Positions 1-7,961 are shown, numbered from the stretch's first letter. The stretch: 42,556 nucleotides of DNA from an uncultured Acinetobacter sp. (GCF_947626835.1 NZ_CANQTS010000020.1:1-42556), one strand, 5' to 3'. Translations and numbers: made by a program. The notes: generated from the sequence alone by a model not told the origin.

Positions 1-81
1 CGTGATGACCGTGATGACCGTGATGACCGTGATGACCGTGATGACCGTGATGACCGTGATGACCGTGATGACCGTGATGAC
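1..81 (+). repeat. 9-bp tandem repeat, nine exact copies (unit CGTGATGAC)
   Basis: Nine perfect head-to-tail copies of CGTGATGAC fill 1-81. Copy ten diverges at 82-90 (CGTGAGCAA), and a partial echo follows at 94-102. The array touches the window edge, so the true copy number is unknown. It lies in frame and encodes Arg-Asp-Asp. Confidence 0.97.
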
Positions 82-108
82 CGTGAGCAAAATCGTGACG
101 ATGATTAA
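1..108 (+). CDS. C-terminal end of an unknown protein with an Arg-Asp-Asp repeat tail (partial)
   Basis: Frame 1 is open from the first base to a TAA at 106-108. It reads nine consecutive Arg-Asp-Asp triplets, then REQNRDDD and stop. The gene starts outside the window, so its identity cannot be read. A tail of alternating charge would suit the disordered C-terminus of, for example, a DEAD-box RNA helicase, but nothing here proves that. The 9-bp unit is a multiple of three, so copy-number change would lengthen or shorten the tail without a frameshift. A hairpin at 118-139 follows directly. Being a gene end is likely; the function is unknown. Confidence 0.5.
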   Translation, partial: RDDRDDRDDRDDRDDRDDRDDRDDRDDREQNRDDD

Positions 109-117
109 AGCATAAAA

Positions 118-139
118 AAGGGTGCTTTATAGCACCCTT
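118..139 (-). terminator. Rho-independent terminator of nadC
   Basis: A 9-bp perfect stem (AAGGGTGCT at 118-126 with AGCACCCTT at 131-139) has a 4-nt loop. Read on the minus strand it is followed by a run of T (complement of 114-119), which fits termination just after the nadC stop codon. It may also serve the upstream forward gene, where the T run is weaker. Confidence 0.85.
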
Positions 140-159
140 CATATTTTGGCTGTTTTTGC

Positions 160-1005
160 TTAACCATTAAAGCGCATAGATAAATCAATGGCTGTTACAT
201 CTTTAGTCAAAACACCCATTGAGATGTAATCGACACCTGTAGTCGCCACTTCACGTAAATTGGCAATAGTAATATTACCCGATGCTTCTAATTTACAACG
301 TCCTGCAACATGTTTCACTGCATCAATCATTTGTTGTTGGCTAAAGTTATCCAGCATCACAATATCGGCTTTGGCTTCTAACGCTTGATTGAGCTCATCC
401 CAAGTTTCAACTTCAACTTCAACCAATTTACCCGGTGCAATTTGATGGGCTTTGGCAATCGCTTGCGCAATGCCACCTGCGGCCATAATGTGATTTTCTT
501 TAATTAAAAAGGCATCAAATAAACCTAAACGATGGTTTTGACCACCACCAATCGCCACTGCATATTTTTGTGCAATACGCAGGCCCGGTAGAGTTTTACG
601 TGTATCTAAAAGTTTGGTATGTAAACCATCTAACTCTTTGACATATAGTGCCGTTTTGGTCGCTACAGCCGACAAAGTTTGAATAAAATTCAGGGCAGGG
701 CGCTCTACGGTAAGTAAGCTACGTGCTGAGCCTGCGAGCTTTAAAAAGGCTTCATTGGCTGCAACAGTTTCGCCCTCTTGCTTTAACCAAGTCACTTCTA
801 CTGTAGCATCGTAAGCTTGAATCAGCGCATCGACCCAAGGACGACCGGCAAGAATCATCTGTTCACGGCTAATAATGGTTGCCGTAGCTTGTTCATCTTC
901 AGGTGTTAATAAAGCCGTGATGTCACCGTCACCAATATCTTCTTGCAAGGCATGCTGAATATTGATTTGAATTGATTCTTCTAACAAAGATTGAGAGATG
1001 CTCAT
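160..1005 (-). CDS. nadC: Nicotinate-nucleotide pyrophosphorylase (quinolinate phosphoribosyltransferase)
   Basis: NadC converts quinolinate and PRPP into nicotinate mononucleotide, CO2 and pyrophosphate, the last committed step of de novo NAD synthesis in the cytosol. The 281-residue length is normal. Recognisable family blocks include ERPALNF (101-107), DTRKTLPGLR (134-143), GGGQNHR (153-159), LIKENH (167-172), EVEVE (196-200), MLDN (217-220) and EASGN (240-244). These supply the basic quinolinate-binding residues and the acidic PRPP site. The gene is monocistronic, divergent from ampD and followed by a strong terminator. nadA and nadB are not in this window; the salvage genes pncA and pncB lie 17-27 kb away. 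Confidence 0.97.
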   Translation of the reverse strand: MSISQSLLEESIQINIQHALQEDIGDGDITALLTPEDEQATATIISREQMILAGRPWVDALIQAYDATVEVTWLKQEGETVAANEAFLKLAGSARSLLTVERPALNFIQTLSAVATKTALYVKELDGLHTKLLDTRKTLPGLRIAQKYAVAIGGGQNHRLGLFDAFLIKENHIMAAGGIAQAIAKAHQIAPGKLVEVEVETWDELNQALEAKADIVMLDNFSQQQMIDAVKHVAGRCKLEASGNITIANLREVATTGVDYISMGVLTKDVTAIDLSMRFNG

Positions 1006-1180
1006 GCGAAGTTCCGTATCTTATAACGTCTATCAAAAATTGCGGCTTATATTAGCATTGTTACTTTAAAATGACTGATTTTTTATCCAATTTCTTTGCA
1101 AGGTTTGAGATTTTACCAAGAAAGTTTTAGCATGGAGCCCAGTTTTTATTTTATTTTAATTATTTTTAAGGACGTGCATC

Positions 1181-1756
1181 ATGTCACAGGCTGTTACTTT
1201 TGTTGTGGAACATGGTCAGCTGATTGGGGCAAGGCAGGTGCCATCGCCAAACTATAATCAGCGCCCACAAGGCACTGAAATTCAACTGTTAGTGATTCAT
1301 AATATTAGTTTGCCACCATCGCAATTTGGCGGTGGCTATATTGAAAAATTTTTTCAAAATCAATTGGATTGGAGTGAGCATCCTTATTTTAAGACCATTG
1401 AAGGCATGCAAGTTTCTGCACATGTTTTGATTTTGCGCACCGGCGAAGTTTTGCAATTTGTGAATTTCAATGACCGAGCTTGGCACGCAGGCCGTTCAAG
1501 TTATTTAGGCAAAGCAGAATGTAATGATTATTCGATTGGCATTGAACTTGAGGGAAGTGATGATCAGCCGTTTAGTGACCTGCAATATCAGGCTTTAAGT
1601 CAAGTTACGCATGCTTTACGTCAAGCTTATCCAAAAATTTCCTCACATATTGCCGGTCATTCTGACATTGCACCACAACGTAAAACCGATCCGGGCCCGT
1701 ATTTTCAGTGGCAAAAATTTCGTGACTTGTTACGTGATTCGACACATTTTGAATGA
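1181..1756 (+). CDS. ampD: 1,6-anhydro-N-acetylmuramyl-L-alanine amidase AmpD
   Basis: AmpD is a cytosolic zinc amidase that removes the stem peptide from 1,6-anhydroMurNAc during peptidoglycan recycling. In many gammaproteobacteria its loss induces AmpC beta-lactamase through AmpR. The 191-residue protein is a single amidase_2 (PGRP-like) domain without a signal peptide. The expected zinc ligands are His40 (VIHNIS), His160 (AGHSDIAP) and Asp170 (KTDPGP); Glu122 (GIELEG) and Lys168 match catalytic positions. The start is supported by AAGGA at 1168-1172. murJ follows 67 bp downstream on the same strand, so both may be co-transcribed. No ampR or ampC is visible here. Confidence 0.96.
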   Translation: MSQAVTFVVEHGQLIGARQVPSPNYNQRPQGTEIQLLVIHNISLPPSQFGGGYIEKFFQNQLDWSEHPYFKTIEGMQVSAHVLILRTGEVLQFVNFNDRAWHAGRSSYLGKAECNDYSIGIELEGSDDQPFSDLQYQALSQVTHALRQAYPKISSHIAGHSDIAPQRKTDPGPYFQWQKFRDLLRDSTHFE

Positions 1757-1823
1757 TTTTAAGCATGCGATAGGGCATGCCTTTCTTTACAATAGCGTTC
1801 AATTTAATCTGTAGGTGCTTCTG

Positions 1824-3365
1824 ATGGCGCTGTGGCGATCGACCTTTATTGTGAGTGCAATGACCATGCTCTCACGTGTCATGGGTTTAGTCCGTGATGT
1901 AGTGTTGCTTGGGGTGTTTGGTGCAGGCAAAGACTTTGACACTTTTGTCATTGCGTTTCGAATTCCGAACTTTTTTCGGCGTTTGTTTGCTGAAGGGGCA
2001 TTTTCACAAGCTTTTATTCCGGTTTTAACTGAATACAAAACCACGCGTACCCATGCTGAAGTGCAAATTTTAATTAGTCGAGTCTTTGGCTGTTTAGCCA
2101 CATTCATGACTTTATTGACTTTGATTGCCATGATCGCAGCTCCTGCCATTATGTATGTTTATGCGCCGGGTTTTCATGATGATGCAGAGAAATTTGCCTT
2201 AGCTACAGATATGTTTCGTCTCACGATTCCATATTTACTTTTTATGTCACTCACTGCATTTGCCAGCAGCATTTTAAACAGTTATGGCTCGTTTACGACG
2301 CCTGCATTTGCACCTGTATTGCTGAATTTGTCCATGATCGCAGGGGCATTGTGGCTCACGCCTTATATGGCAACGCCAATTATGGCTTTGGGTTGGGCGG
2401 TGATTGTGGCGGGCTTTTTACAACTTGCCTTACAAATTCCTGAGCTATGGCGCAAAAAGCTGCTGATTCCACCTAAAATTGATTTTAAACATGAGGGTGT
2501 AGAACGTATCTTAAAGCTGATGCTACCGGCATTATTTGGTGTTTCAGTCACGCAAATTAACCTATTGCTCAATTCTATTTGGGCTTCGTTTATGCAAGAT
2601 GGTTCGGTGTCATGGTTATACAGTGCTGAACGTATGACAGAGTTACCATTGGGTTTAATTGGTGTAGCGATTGGTACGGTAATCTTACCGGCATTGTCAG
2701 CGCGTCATGCCGAACAAGATCAAACCAAATATCGCAATATGATGGATTGGGCCGCTAAAATTATTGTACTTGCCGGTGTGCCTGCGAGTTTGGCTTTATT
2801 TATGCTCTCGACCCCAATTATTCAAACGCTTTTCCAACGTGGTCAATTTACCCTAGCTGATACGCAAATGACGGCACTTGCCTTGCAATGTATGAGTGCG
2901 GGGGTATTGTCTTTTATGCTGATTAAAGTTTTTGCGCCAGGTTTTTACGCCCAACAAGACACGAAAACACCAGTGCGGGTGGGCTTAATGACTGTGGCAG
3001 TCAATGCGGTACTGACCTTAATCTTGATTGGTGTATTTAAGTTTATGGGATGGCAAGAAGAGCACATGGCATTGGCTTTAGCTTCTTCCGGCTCGGCTTT
3101 AGTCAATGCTGGCCTGTTATATTTTTATTTACACAAACGCGATATTTTCCGCTTTGGCACACATTGGAAAAAGCTCATGCTGCAATTTTTGATTGCCAAT
3201 AGCTTAATGGTACTCGCCTTAGCCTATGCCTTAACTTGGTATAACGGAGATGTTGCAGAGTGGTTACGCGTAGCGCAAGTACTGGGCTTATGCATGGTAG
3301 GCGCGGTGACCTATGCTGTAGGTTTAATATTAACAGGCATCCGCCCACGTCATTTACGCCCATAA
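1824..3365 (+). CDS. murJ: Lipid II flippase MurJ (MviN)
   Basis: MurJ is the inner-membrane MOP-superfamily flippase that moves lipid II to the periplasmic face for peptidoglycan synthesis. From ATG 1824 the protein has 513 residues with many hydrophobic segments, consistent with about 14 transmembrane helices. Residues known to be essential in E. coli MurJ fall at the same numbers here: Arg18, Arg24, Asp39 and Arg52. An upstream in-frame GTG at 1815 exists, but it overlaps the ribosome binding site (AGGTG at 1813-1817, 6 nt before ATG 1824), so 1824 is preferred. A strong hairpin follows the stop. The gene is probably essential. Confidence 0.97.
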   Translation: MALWRSTFIVSAMTMLSRVMGLVRDVVLLGVFGAGKDFDTFVIAFRIPNFFRRLFAEGAFSQAFIPVLTEYKTTRTHAEVQILISRVFGCLATFMTLLTLIAMIAAPAIMYVYAPGFHDDAEKFALATDMFRLTIPYLLFMSLTAFASSILNSYGSFTTPAFAPVLLNLSMIAGALWLTPYMATPIMALGWAVIVAGFLQLALQIPELWRKKLLIPPKIDFKHEGVERILKLMLPALFGVSVTQINLLLNSIWASFMQDGSVSWLYSAERMTELPLGLIGVAIGTVILPALSARHAEQDQTKYRNMMDWAAKIIVLAGVPASLALFMLSTPIIQTLFQRGQFTLADTQMTALALQCMSAGVLSFMLIKVFAPGFYAQQDTKTPVRVGLMTVAVNAVLTLILIGVFKFMGWQEEHMALALASSGSALVNAGLLYFYLHKRDIFRFGTHWKKLMLQFLIANSLMVLALAYALTWYNGDVAEWLRVAQVLGLCMVGAVTYAVGLILTGIRPRHLRP

Positions 3366-3370
3366 TTAAA

Positions 3371-3395
3371 AAGACCGCCGAGGCGGTCTTTTTTT
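3371..3395. terminator. Bidirectional terminator between murJ and fklB
   Basis: A GC-rich 9-bp stem (AAGACCGCC at 3371-3379 with GGCGGTCTT at 3382-3390) is followed by T at 3389-3395, and an A run precedes it. It sits between the convergent murJ and fklB stop codons and overlaps the fklB stop by two bases, so it can serve both. Confidence 0.92.
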
Positions 3396-4080
3396 AATCT
3401 AAAATTGCTAGTAATTCAATATCAAAAATCAAAGTACTATTGGGACCAATAACATCGCCTGAACCAGTTTCAGCATAAGCTAAATGCGCTGGAATAAAAA
3501 AACGATATTGGCTACCCACAGGCATTAATTGTACGCCTTCAGTCCAACCTTGGATCACTTGCGAAAGCGCAAACTCAGCCGGTTGTTGGCGGGCAATTGA
3601 ACTATCAAATACGGTTTGGTCGAGTAAACGACCTTCATAATGCACACGCACTGTAGAAGATGCTTTGGGTTTTTTAGCTTGCGTTGACTTTAGCACTTGA
3701 TACTGTAAGCCAGAAGCGGTGACTTGAATACCTGATTTTTTTGCATTGGCTGCTAAAAAAGCCTGACCTTGTGCAAGGTTATCAGCCGCTTGTTTTTGAA
3801 ATTCAACCAGGGCTTTACTTTCGCTGGCTTGACGATATTGGCTAATTGCTGTGCCCATGTCGGCTGTGCTTAAACTGGCATTTTTGCCTGCAAGTGCCGT
3901 TTTAAAGCCTTGTAAAAATGCATCAATATCAATATTTTTAAAGACGTCACTATTATTGTCAGCCATGCTGTAACCCAGACTATAACCGACTTGTTTTTCT
4001 AAGCTACTTTTATTGTTAATGTCAGCAGCAAAACTGGTACTACAAAAAGTTAAAGCAAGTACAGATAAGGTTTTTTTCAT
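3394..4080 (-). CDS. fklB: Exported FKBP-type peptidyl-prolyl cis-trans isomerase (FklB-like)
   Basis: This is a 228-residue prolyl isomerase of the Mip/FkpA type. A cleavable signal peptide is evident (MKKTLSVLALTFCSTSFA, residues 1-18), so it acts in the periplasm or outer membrane. Residues about 25-115 form the helical FKBP_N dimerisation region (LGYSMADNN). Residues about 120-226 form the FKBP_C catalytic domain, with VRVHYEGRLLDQTVFDSS and a C-terminal [16 protein letters not shown] block. It lies 59 bp downstream of paralogue fkpA on the same strand, with a hairpin between them. Acinetobacter annotations usually call this pair fklB and fkpA; that symbol choice is by context. Confidence 0.9.
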   Translation of the reverse strand: MKKTLSVLALTFCSTSFAADINNKSSLEKQVGYSLGYSMADNNSDVFKNIDIDAFLQGFKTALAGKNASLSTADMGTAISQYRQASESKALVEFQKQAADNLAQGQAFLAANAKKSGIQVTASGLQYQVLKSTQAKKPKASSTVRVHYEGRLLDQTVFDSSIARQQPAEFALSQVIQGWTEGVQLMPVGSQYRFFIPAHLAYAETGSGDVIGPNSTLIFDIELLAILD

Positions 4081-4100
4081 AACATGATCTCAAAATAAAT

Positions 4101-4125
4101 TAAGGAGAGCATTTGGCTCTCCTTA
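4101..4125 (-). terminator. Hairpin between fkpA and fklB, likely terminator or attenuator
   Basis: A 10-bp perfect stem (TAAGGAGAGC at 4101-4110 with GCTCTCCTTA at 4116-4125) has a 5-nt loop. On the minus strand it is followed by a T-rich stretch (complement of 4092-4100). It could end fkpA transcripts or reduce read-through into fklB. Confidence 0.75.
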
Positions 4126-4139
4126 AATACAGTGTTGAA

Positions 4140-4844
4140 TTATTTAACTTCAATTAATTCAACATCAAAAATCAGCGTGCTGTTTGGTGGGATCATGCCT
4201 GAAGCACCTTGTTCGCCATAACCTAAGTGACTTGGAATATAAAGTGTCGCTTTGCCACCTTCTTTCATCAGTTGTAAACCTTCGGTCCAACCCGGAATGA
4301 CTTGATTAAGTGGGAATTCAATTGGCTCACCACGTTCAACTGAACTATCAAAGACTTTACCGTCAACCAATTTACCCGTGTAATGCACTTTTACAACTGA
4401 AGTTGCAGTAGGTGATTTACCTGTCCCTTCTTGGGTCACTTTATACTGTAAACCTGATGCAGTAGTTTGCACACCCGGCTTGGTTTTGTTTTCCGTTAAG
4501 AAAGCATCACTTGAAGCTTCGGCTTGTGTTGTTTGCGCTTCTTGCTCGGCTAGCATCTCTTTTTGGAATTGCTCATAAGCCTGTTGTAATTGTTGTTCTG
4601 TATAAGCGGGTGCAGTACGCGCATGACCGTCACGAATACCAGCTACAAAACTATTTACGTCTAATTCAGGTGGAGTTTGATGAGCCACTTCATAGCCTAA
4701 TGCATAGCTAATTTTTGCAATTGGCTTGGCATTTGGGTCAGCTTTAGCAGTTAGTGTTGCCGGATTTTGTGATGCATAGTAAACAGGTACAAGAGCAGCA
4801 CCGCCTAAAAGCACTGCAACAGCGATGGGTAAGGCTTTACTCAT
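4140..4844 (-). CDS. fkpA: FKBP-type peptidyl-prolyl cis-trans isomerase (FkpA-like)
   Basis: This 234-residue envelope prolyl isomerase and chaperone begins with a hydrophobic segment ([20 protein letters not shown], about residues 6-25) that acts as signal peptide or anchor. The helical FKBP_N region (about 40-115) contains [11 protein letters not shown]. The FKBP_C domain (about 125-234) contains [19 protein letters not shown] and [17 protein letters not shown]. In Acinetobacter baumannii and relatives fkpA is the usual left boundary of the capsule (K) locus. Here the flank is a 183-bp spacer and then tag, with no wza, wzb or wzc. Confidence 0.93.
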   Translation of the reverse strand: MSKALPIAVAVLLGGAALVPVYYASQNPATLTAKADPNAKPIAKISYALGYEVAHQTPPELDVNSFVAGIRDGHARTAPAYTEQQLQQAYEQFQKEMLAEQEAQTTQAEASSDAFLTENKTKPGVQTTASGLQYKVTQEGTGKSPTATSVVKVHYTGKLVDGKVFDSSVERGEPIEFPLNQVIPGWTEGLQLMKEGGKATLYIPSHLGYGEQGASGMIPPNSTLIFDVELIEVK

Positions 4845-5027
4845 AAGTTTTTCTCAAAAATTCTTCGGTCAAATACGTCGGGCGCAAGTGTACCGTGTCA
4901 CCATAAAGATGATGGGATTAAACAATAGCTCTAAATATATGCTGATCAAGTTAAATAAGCTAGACGCTTTTTAGGTGCAAACACACTTTTTATACATATT
5001 ATTTTAAATCAATCAATTAGATAGCTT

Positions 5028-5585
5028 TTAATGTACATATCTAAAAGCACAATTTGCTTCATGGTCGTTGACCATACCCACCGCTTGCATAAATGCATAA
5101 CAAATTGTAGGTCCAATAAATTTAAAACCACGCTGCTTTAAGGCTTTAGACATTAACATACTGGCTTGTGTATATTGTGGAATGGGGTGTTCAGGACGCT
5201 GAACTGGCTGAGTAGAATGCTCGGCAAAACGCCATAACCATTGCTGCATTTCAAAGCCTTTACTTTGCATATTTTGCCATGCGATTGCATTATCACGAAT
5301 AGAGCTAAGTTTAGCTAAATGACGAATCAAAGCTGAATCTTGTGATTTTTTCTGAAGCTCAGCGTCTGAAAGATTAGCAATATAGGCAATAGGATATTGA
5401 AAGAAATGCGCACGATAAGCGCTGCGTTTTTTTAAAACGGTGAGCCATGACAACCCAGCCTGTTGCCCCTCTAAACACAGCATTTCAAACAGCAAATGTG
5501 GTTCATGCACAGGACGCCCCCATTCTTGATCATGATAATCTTGATACATAGGGTCGGTGGAGCACCACGAACAGCGGCTCAGCAT
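5028..5585 (-). CDS. tag: DNA-3-methyladenine glycosylase I
   Basis: Tag excises 3-methyladenine from alkylated DNA, starting base-excision repair in the cytosol. The 185-residue protein aligns along its length with E. coli Tag. The zinc snap residues are present as Cys5, His18, His175 and Cys179, and Glu39 within LEGQQAGLSW is the base-recognition acid. Both the N-terminal RCSWC segment and the C-terminal NDHEANC segment are intact. A very strong ribosome binding site (AAGGAGGAG) precedes the start. The gene is the last of a tight reverse-strand series mutY, M23 lipoprotein, 81-aa protein, tag, with gaps of 41, 15 and 25 bp, so it is probably co-transcribed with the other repair enzyme MutY. 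Confidence 0.96.
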   Translation of the reverse strand: MLSRCSWCSTDPMYQDYHDQEWGRPVHEPHLLFEMLCLEGQQAGLSWLTVLKKRSAYRAHFFQYPIAYIANLSDAELQKKSQDSALIRHLAKLSSIRDNAIAWQNMQSKGFEMQQWLWRFAEHSTQPVQRPEHPIPQYTQASMLMSKALKQRGFKFIGPTICYAFMQAVGMVNDHEANCAFRYVH

Positions 5586-5610
5586 GGTTTGCTCCTCCTT
5601 ATATACTCAA

Positions 5611-5856
5611 TTAGAGTTTAAATTCTACCCATTGATCTTGTTGGTTATCCCAAAACCAAAGCTCAGCTTGTTGTAGCTCATTAAAATCGATCCAAATATC
5701 TTTACCGGTTTTTTCAGCAAAACCTGTACTAATTTGTAAGGCTTCGTCGCTAATTTCCATGATCCAGCCTTGATGGCTTTGACCTGCCAACACAATTTTT
5801 TGTTGATTGCCTGATTCAGCAAACTCTACCAGACGATTGATCAACGCTTCTGACAT
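5611..5856 (-). CDS. Uncharacterised 81-residue protein in the mutY-tag operon, possible small beta-barrel
   Basis: I do not recognise a named family. The protein is acidic, lacks a signal peptide or membrane segment, and is rich in Trp and Gln near its end (AELWFWDNQQDQWVEF). After a short helix (residues 1-18) comes a run of alternating hydrophobic residues: QKIVLAGQSHQGWIMEI, then DEALQIST, DIWIDF and QQAELWFW. This resembles the strand pattern of a small Sm or SH3-like barrel, but that is inference from pattern only. It has an AGGAAG ribosome binding site and lies between an M23 lipoprotein (15-bp gap) and tag (25-bp gap), which supports it being a real, co-expressed gene. Confidence 0.85.
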   Translation of the reverse strand: MSEALINRLVEFAESGNQQKIVLAGQSHQGWIMEISDEALQISTGFAEKTGKDIWIDFNELQQAELWFWDNQQDQWVEFKL

Positions 5857-5871
5857 GAAAACTTCCTAAAA

Positions 5872-6402
5872 TTAACGTAAATATAAAAATGGATTGACTG
5901 CACCACGCCCTTTACCTTGTAAATATAAACCGTAGTGCAAGTGAGGAGCGGTGGCTTTGGCATTACCTGTATTGCCTACAAAACCAAGATGTTCCCCACG
6001 ACGAACATAGTCCCCAACTTTTAAGTCACTACGATGGACATCTAAATGCGCATAATAATGCCAGCTAGAACTAGGGCCGAGTATCCAAATTACTTTACCA
6101 CCCAAATTGTTATTACGTAAGTCGGCAATGACACCTTCTGTGGCACTTAATACTTTTGTACCGCGTGGCGCCATAATATCAATACCTTCGTGACGACGTC
6201 CTTGACCGCGTGCCGCACCCCAAGTGTCACGTAGTTCATGGCTTTGAATACCTACAACAGGTAGGGTAAATTTTTGTGGTAAAGGGGTGTTTTTCAGGTG
6301 TGTACTTGGATCTTGAGGAATCGCTGGCGGGGCAGGTGGGCGTGTAGTACACGCCACTAAAATGAGGCTGAACAGTGTTAAAACAAGCAATTGATACGGC
6401 AT
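5872..6402 (-). CDS. M23 family lipoprotein peptidase (LytM-type)
   Basis: This 176-residue protein is a predicted outer-membrane or periplasmic lipoprotein, with a signal peptide ending in a lipobox LVAC (Cys18). It is followed by a Pro-rich linker and one M23 domain (about residues 45-176). The zinc and catalytic residues of active LytM enzymes are all present: His71 and Asp75 (HEGID), His119 (YYAHL), His154 and His156 (HLHY). It may therefore be an active D,D-endopeptidase that cuts peptidoglycan cross-links, rather than a degenerate EnvC/NlpD-type activator. No LysM domain is seen. AAGGGGTG precedes the start. It lies in the mutY-tag series, an unusual partner for repair genes. Confidence 0.9.
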   Translation of the reverse strand: MPYQLLVLTLFSLILVACTTRPPAPPAIPQDPSTHLKNTPLPQKFTLPVVGIQSHELRDTWGAARGQGRRHEGIDIMAPRGTKVLSATEGVIADLRNNNLGGKVIWILGPSSSWHYYAHLDVHRSDLKVGDYVRRGEHLGFVGNTGNAKATAPHLHYGLYLQGKGRGAVNPFLYLR

Positions 6403-6443
6403 AGATCACCCCTTGGGTTTTTATTATTATGGGGATGACTATG

Positions 6444-7478
6444 TCATACCTGAACAGCTGAAATCAATTTCTTCATTGCAGTGGGAATTCCCATGTCATG
6501 TGCCATTTCTGGTTTTAACCACTGACCACCCAACTGATTTAATATCTGTTGTTGTTGATCAGCAGGCACTTCAAAACATAAGGCTTCAAGTTGCCAAGTA
6601 AAATGCGTAAAGCTGTGGGTAATTTCAGCGCGTTGAATGACCTGACTTAAACCTAAATTTTGACATAAATCTGCAAATTGCTCAGGTTCTTCAATAATAG
6701 GTAAGCACCATAAGCCACCCCATAAGCCACTATGCGGACGTTGTTGCCATAGCCAATGTTGTTGATCTTTAATGAGTAACACTTGCGCTGATTTAACGGG
6801 AACGGGCTTCTTGGTTTTTTTAAACGGAAGTTGCTGCTCTAAACCTTGTTGGTGCGCCTGACAATGTGCCTGCATAGGGCAATATAAACACAAGGGCTTT
6901 TTAGGTGTACATACCGTTGCACCTAAATCCATAATTGCTTGGGTATAGTCATGATTACGCTTGGTGGGGCACAGATCTTCTGCAATGTTCCACATGTTGC
7001 GTTCATGTATTGGTTTAGATAAATCATCTTCAATGGCAAAAAAACGCGCCAACACACGTTTGACATTACCATCCATAATCACGCCATATTGACGTAAACC
7101 CAGCGACATCAAAGCGCCTGCGGTTGAGCGCCCAATACCGGGCAGTGCCATCCAACCTTCTAAATCAGTTGGAAAATGTCCTTGGCTTGCTACTATGCCT
7201 GCCGCTTTATGTAAATTACGTGCACGCGCATAATAGCCAAGCCCTGCCCAATAGGGTGCGACATCATCCCAATTTGCTGTGCCTAAATCGTTGACCGTTG
7301 CAAAGCGTTGAATAAAACGCTCAAAATACTGCAATACCGTTTTCACTTGAGTCTGTTGCAACATAATTTCAGAGACCCAAACTTTATAAGGGTCATCAGC
7401 CACTTGCCACGGTAAATCATGTCGACCATGCACATCAAACCAGCTTAATAACGCATCAGAAAAACGAAATTCACTCAT
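6444..7478 (-). CDS. mutY: Adenine DNA glycosylase MutY
   Basis: MutY removes adenine mispaired with 8-oxoguanine, preventing G:C to T:A transversions. The 344-residue protein has the catalytic Glu37 (SEIMLQQTQV), a helix-hairpin-helix (LPGIGRSTAGAL, 112-123), catalytic Asp136 (MDGNVKRV), and the iron-sulfur loop Cys190-x6-Cys197-x2-Cys200-x5-Cys206. A NUDIX-like 8-oxoG recognition domain occupies about 227-340. No strong ribosome binding site is visible before the start. It is first in the series mutY, M23 lipoprotein, 81-aa protein, tag, downstream of the HIT gene terminator, so its promoter probably lies in 7479-7523. Confidence 0.97.
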   Translation of the reverse strand: MSEFRFSDALLSWFDVHGRHDLPWQVADDPYKVWVSEIMLQQTQVKTVLQYFERFIQRFATVNDLGTANWDDVAPYWAGLGYYARARNLHKAAGIVASQGHFPTDLEGWMALPGIGRSTAGALMSLGLRQYGVIMDGNVKRVLARFFAIEDDLSKPIHERNMWNIAEDLCPTKRNHDYTQAIMDLGATVCTPKKPLCLYCPMQAHCQAHQQGLEQQLPFKKTKKPVPVKSAQVLLIKDQQHWLWQQRPHSGLWGGLWCLPIIEEPEQFADLCQNLGLSQVIQRAEITHSFTHFTWQLEALCFEVPADQQQQILNQLGGQWLKPEMAHDMGIPTAMKKLISAVQV

Positions 7479-7523
7479 AGCAACTCAGACTCAAAATGAG
7501 CGCATGAGTATATCGCATAAAAA

Positions 7524-7547
7524 AAGATGATGCCGAAGCATCATCTT
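7524..7547 (-). terminator. Rho-independent terminator of the HIT gene
   Basis: A 10-bp perfect stem (AAGATGATGC at 7524-7533 with GCATCATCTT at 7538-7547) has a 4-nt loop reading TTCG on the minus strand. A T7 run follows on the minus strand (complement of the A run at 7519-7525). It separates the HIT gene from mutY. Confidence 0.93.
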
Positions 7548-7569
7548 GATTGCGTCAAATTAGGTCGTA

Positions 7570-7926
7570 TTAAGCCGAAGCCTGCATGCCCCAACGTTCA
7601 TCAAGTTGCAAATTTTTACCTTCATAACGTGGAATAATGTGCACATGCAGATGCTGAGCATGTTGACCAAAAATATCACCATCATTAAAGCCCACATGAA
7701 AACCTGCCGGTTGATGACGTAATACCAATTCGTTGCGCGCCAGTTCAAGCAATGACATCAGGCTTTTACGCTCTTTGTCCGTGACTTCAAAAAAAGAAGA
7801 CACATGGCGCAGCGGAATAATCACACAGTGACCTTGAGAAAGAGGTTTTGGTTCAGGTAAAACCACACCAAAATCATTTTTAGCAATCACGTCGTATTCG
7901 TCAAAATCGCAGTAAGTACATGTCAT
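7570..7926 (-). CDS. HIT family nucleotide-binding protein
   Basis: The 118-residue protein is a single histidine-triad domain. The triad is His92, His94 and His96 in HLHVHIIPR. A CxxC pair (Cys3, Cys6) near the N-terminus is typical of zinc-containing HIT proteins. HIT enzymes hydrolyse nucleotide phosphoramidates or dinucleoside polyphosphates; the natural substrate of this one cannot be read from sequence. It follows the dienelactone hydrolase-like gene by 35 bp, has a clear AAGGAGC ribosome binding site, and is followed by a terminator. Confidence 0.93.
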   Translation of the reverse strand: MTCTYCDFDEYDVIAKNDFGVVLPEPKPLSQGHCVIIPLRHVSSFFEVTDKERKSLMSLLELARNELVLRHQPAGFHVGFNDGDIFGQHAQHLHVHIIPRYEGKNLQLDERWGMQASA

Positions 7927-7961
7927 GGTGATGCTCCTTATTGTTATAAAATGGGAAAAAT

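Noticed and set aside
4953..4972. Possible terminator for tag in the fkpA spacer
   Set aside because: Only a 4-bp stem (AAGC with GCTT) with a T run could be drawn; too weak to report.
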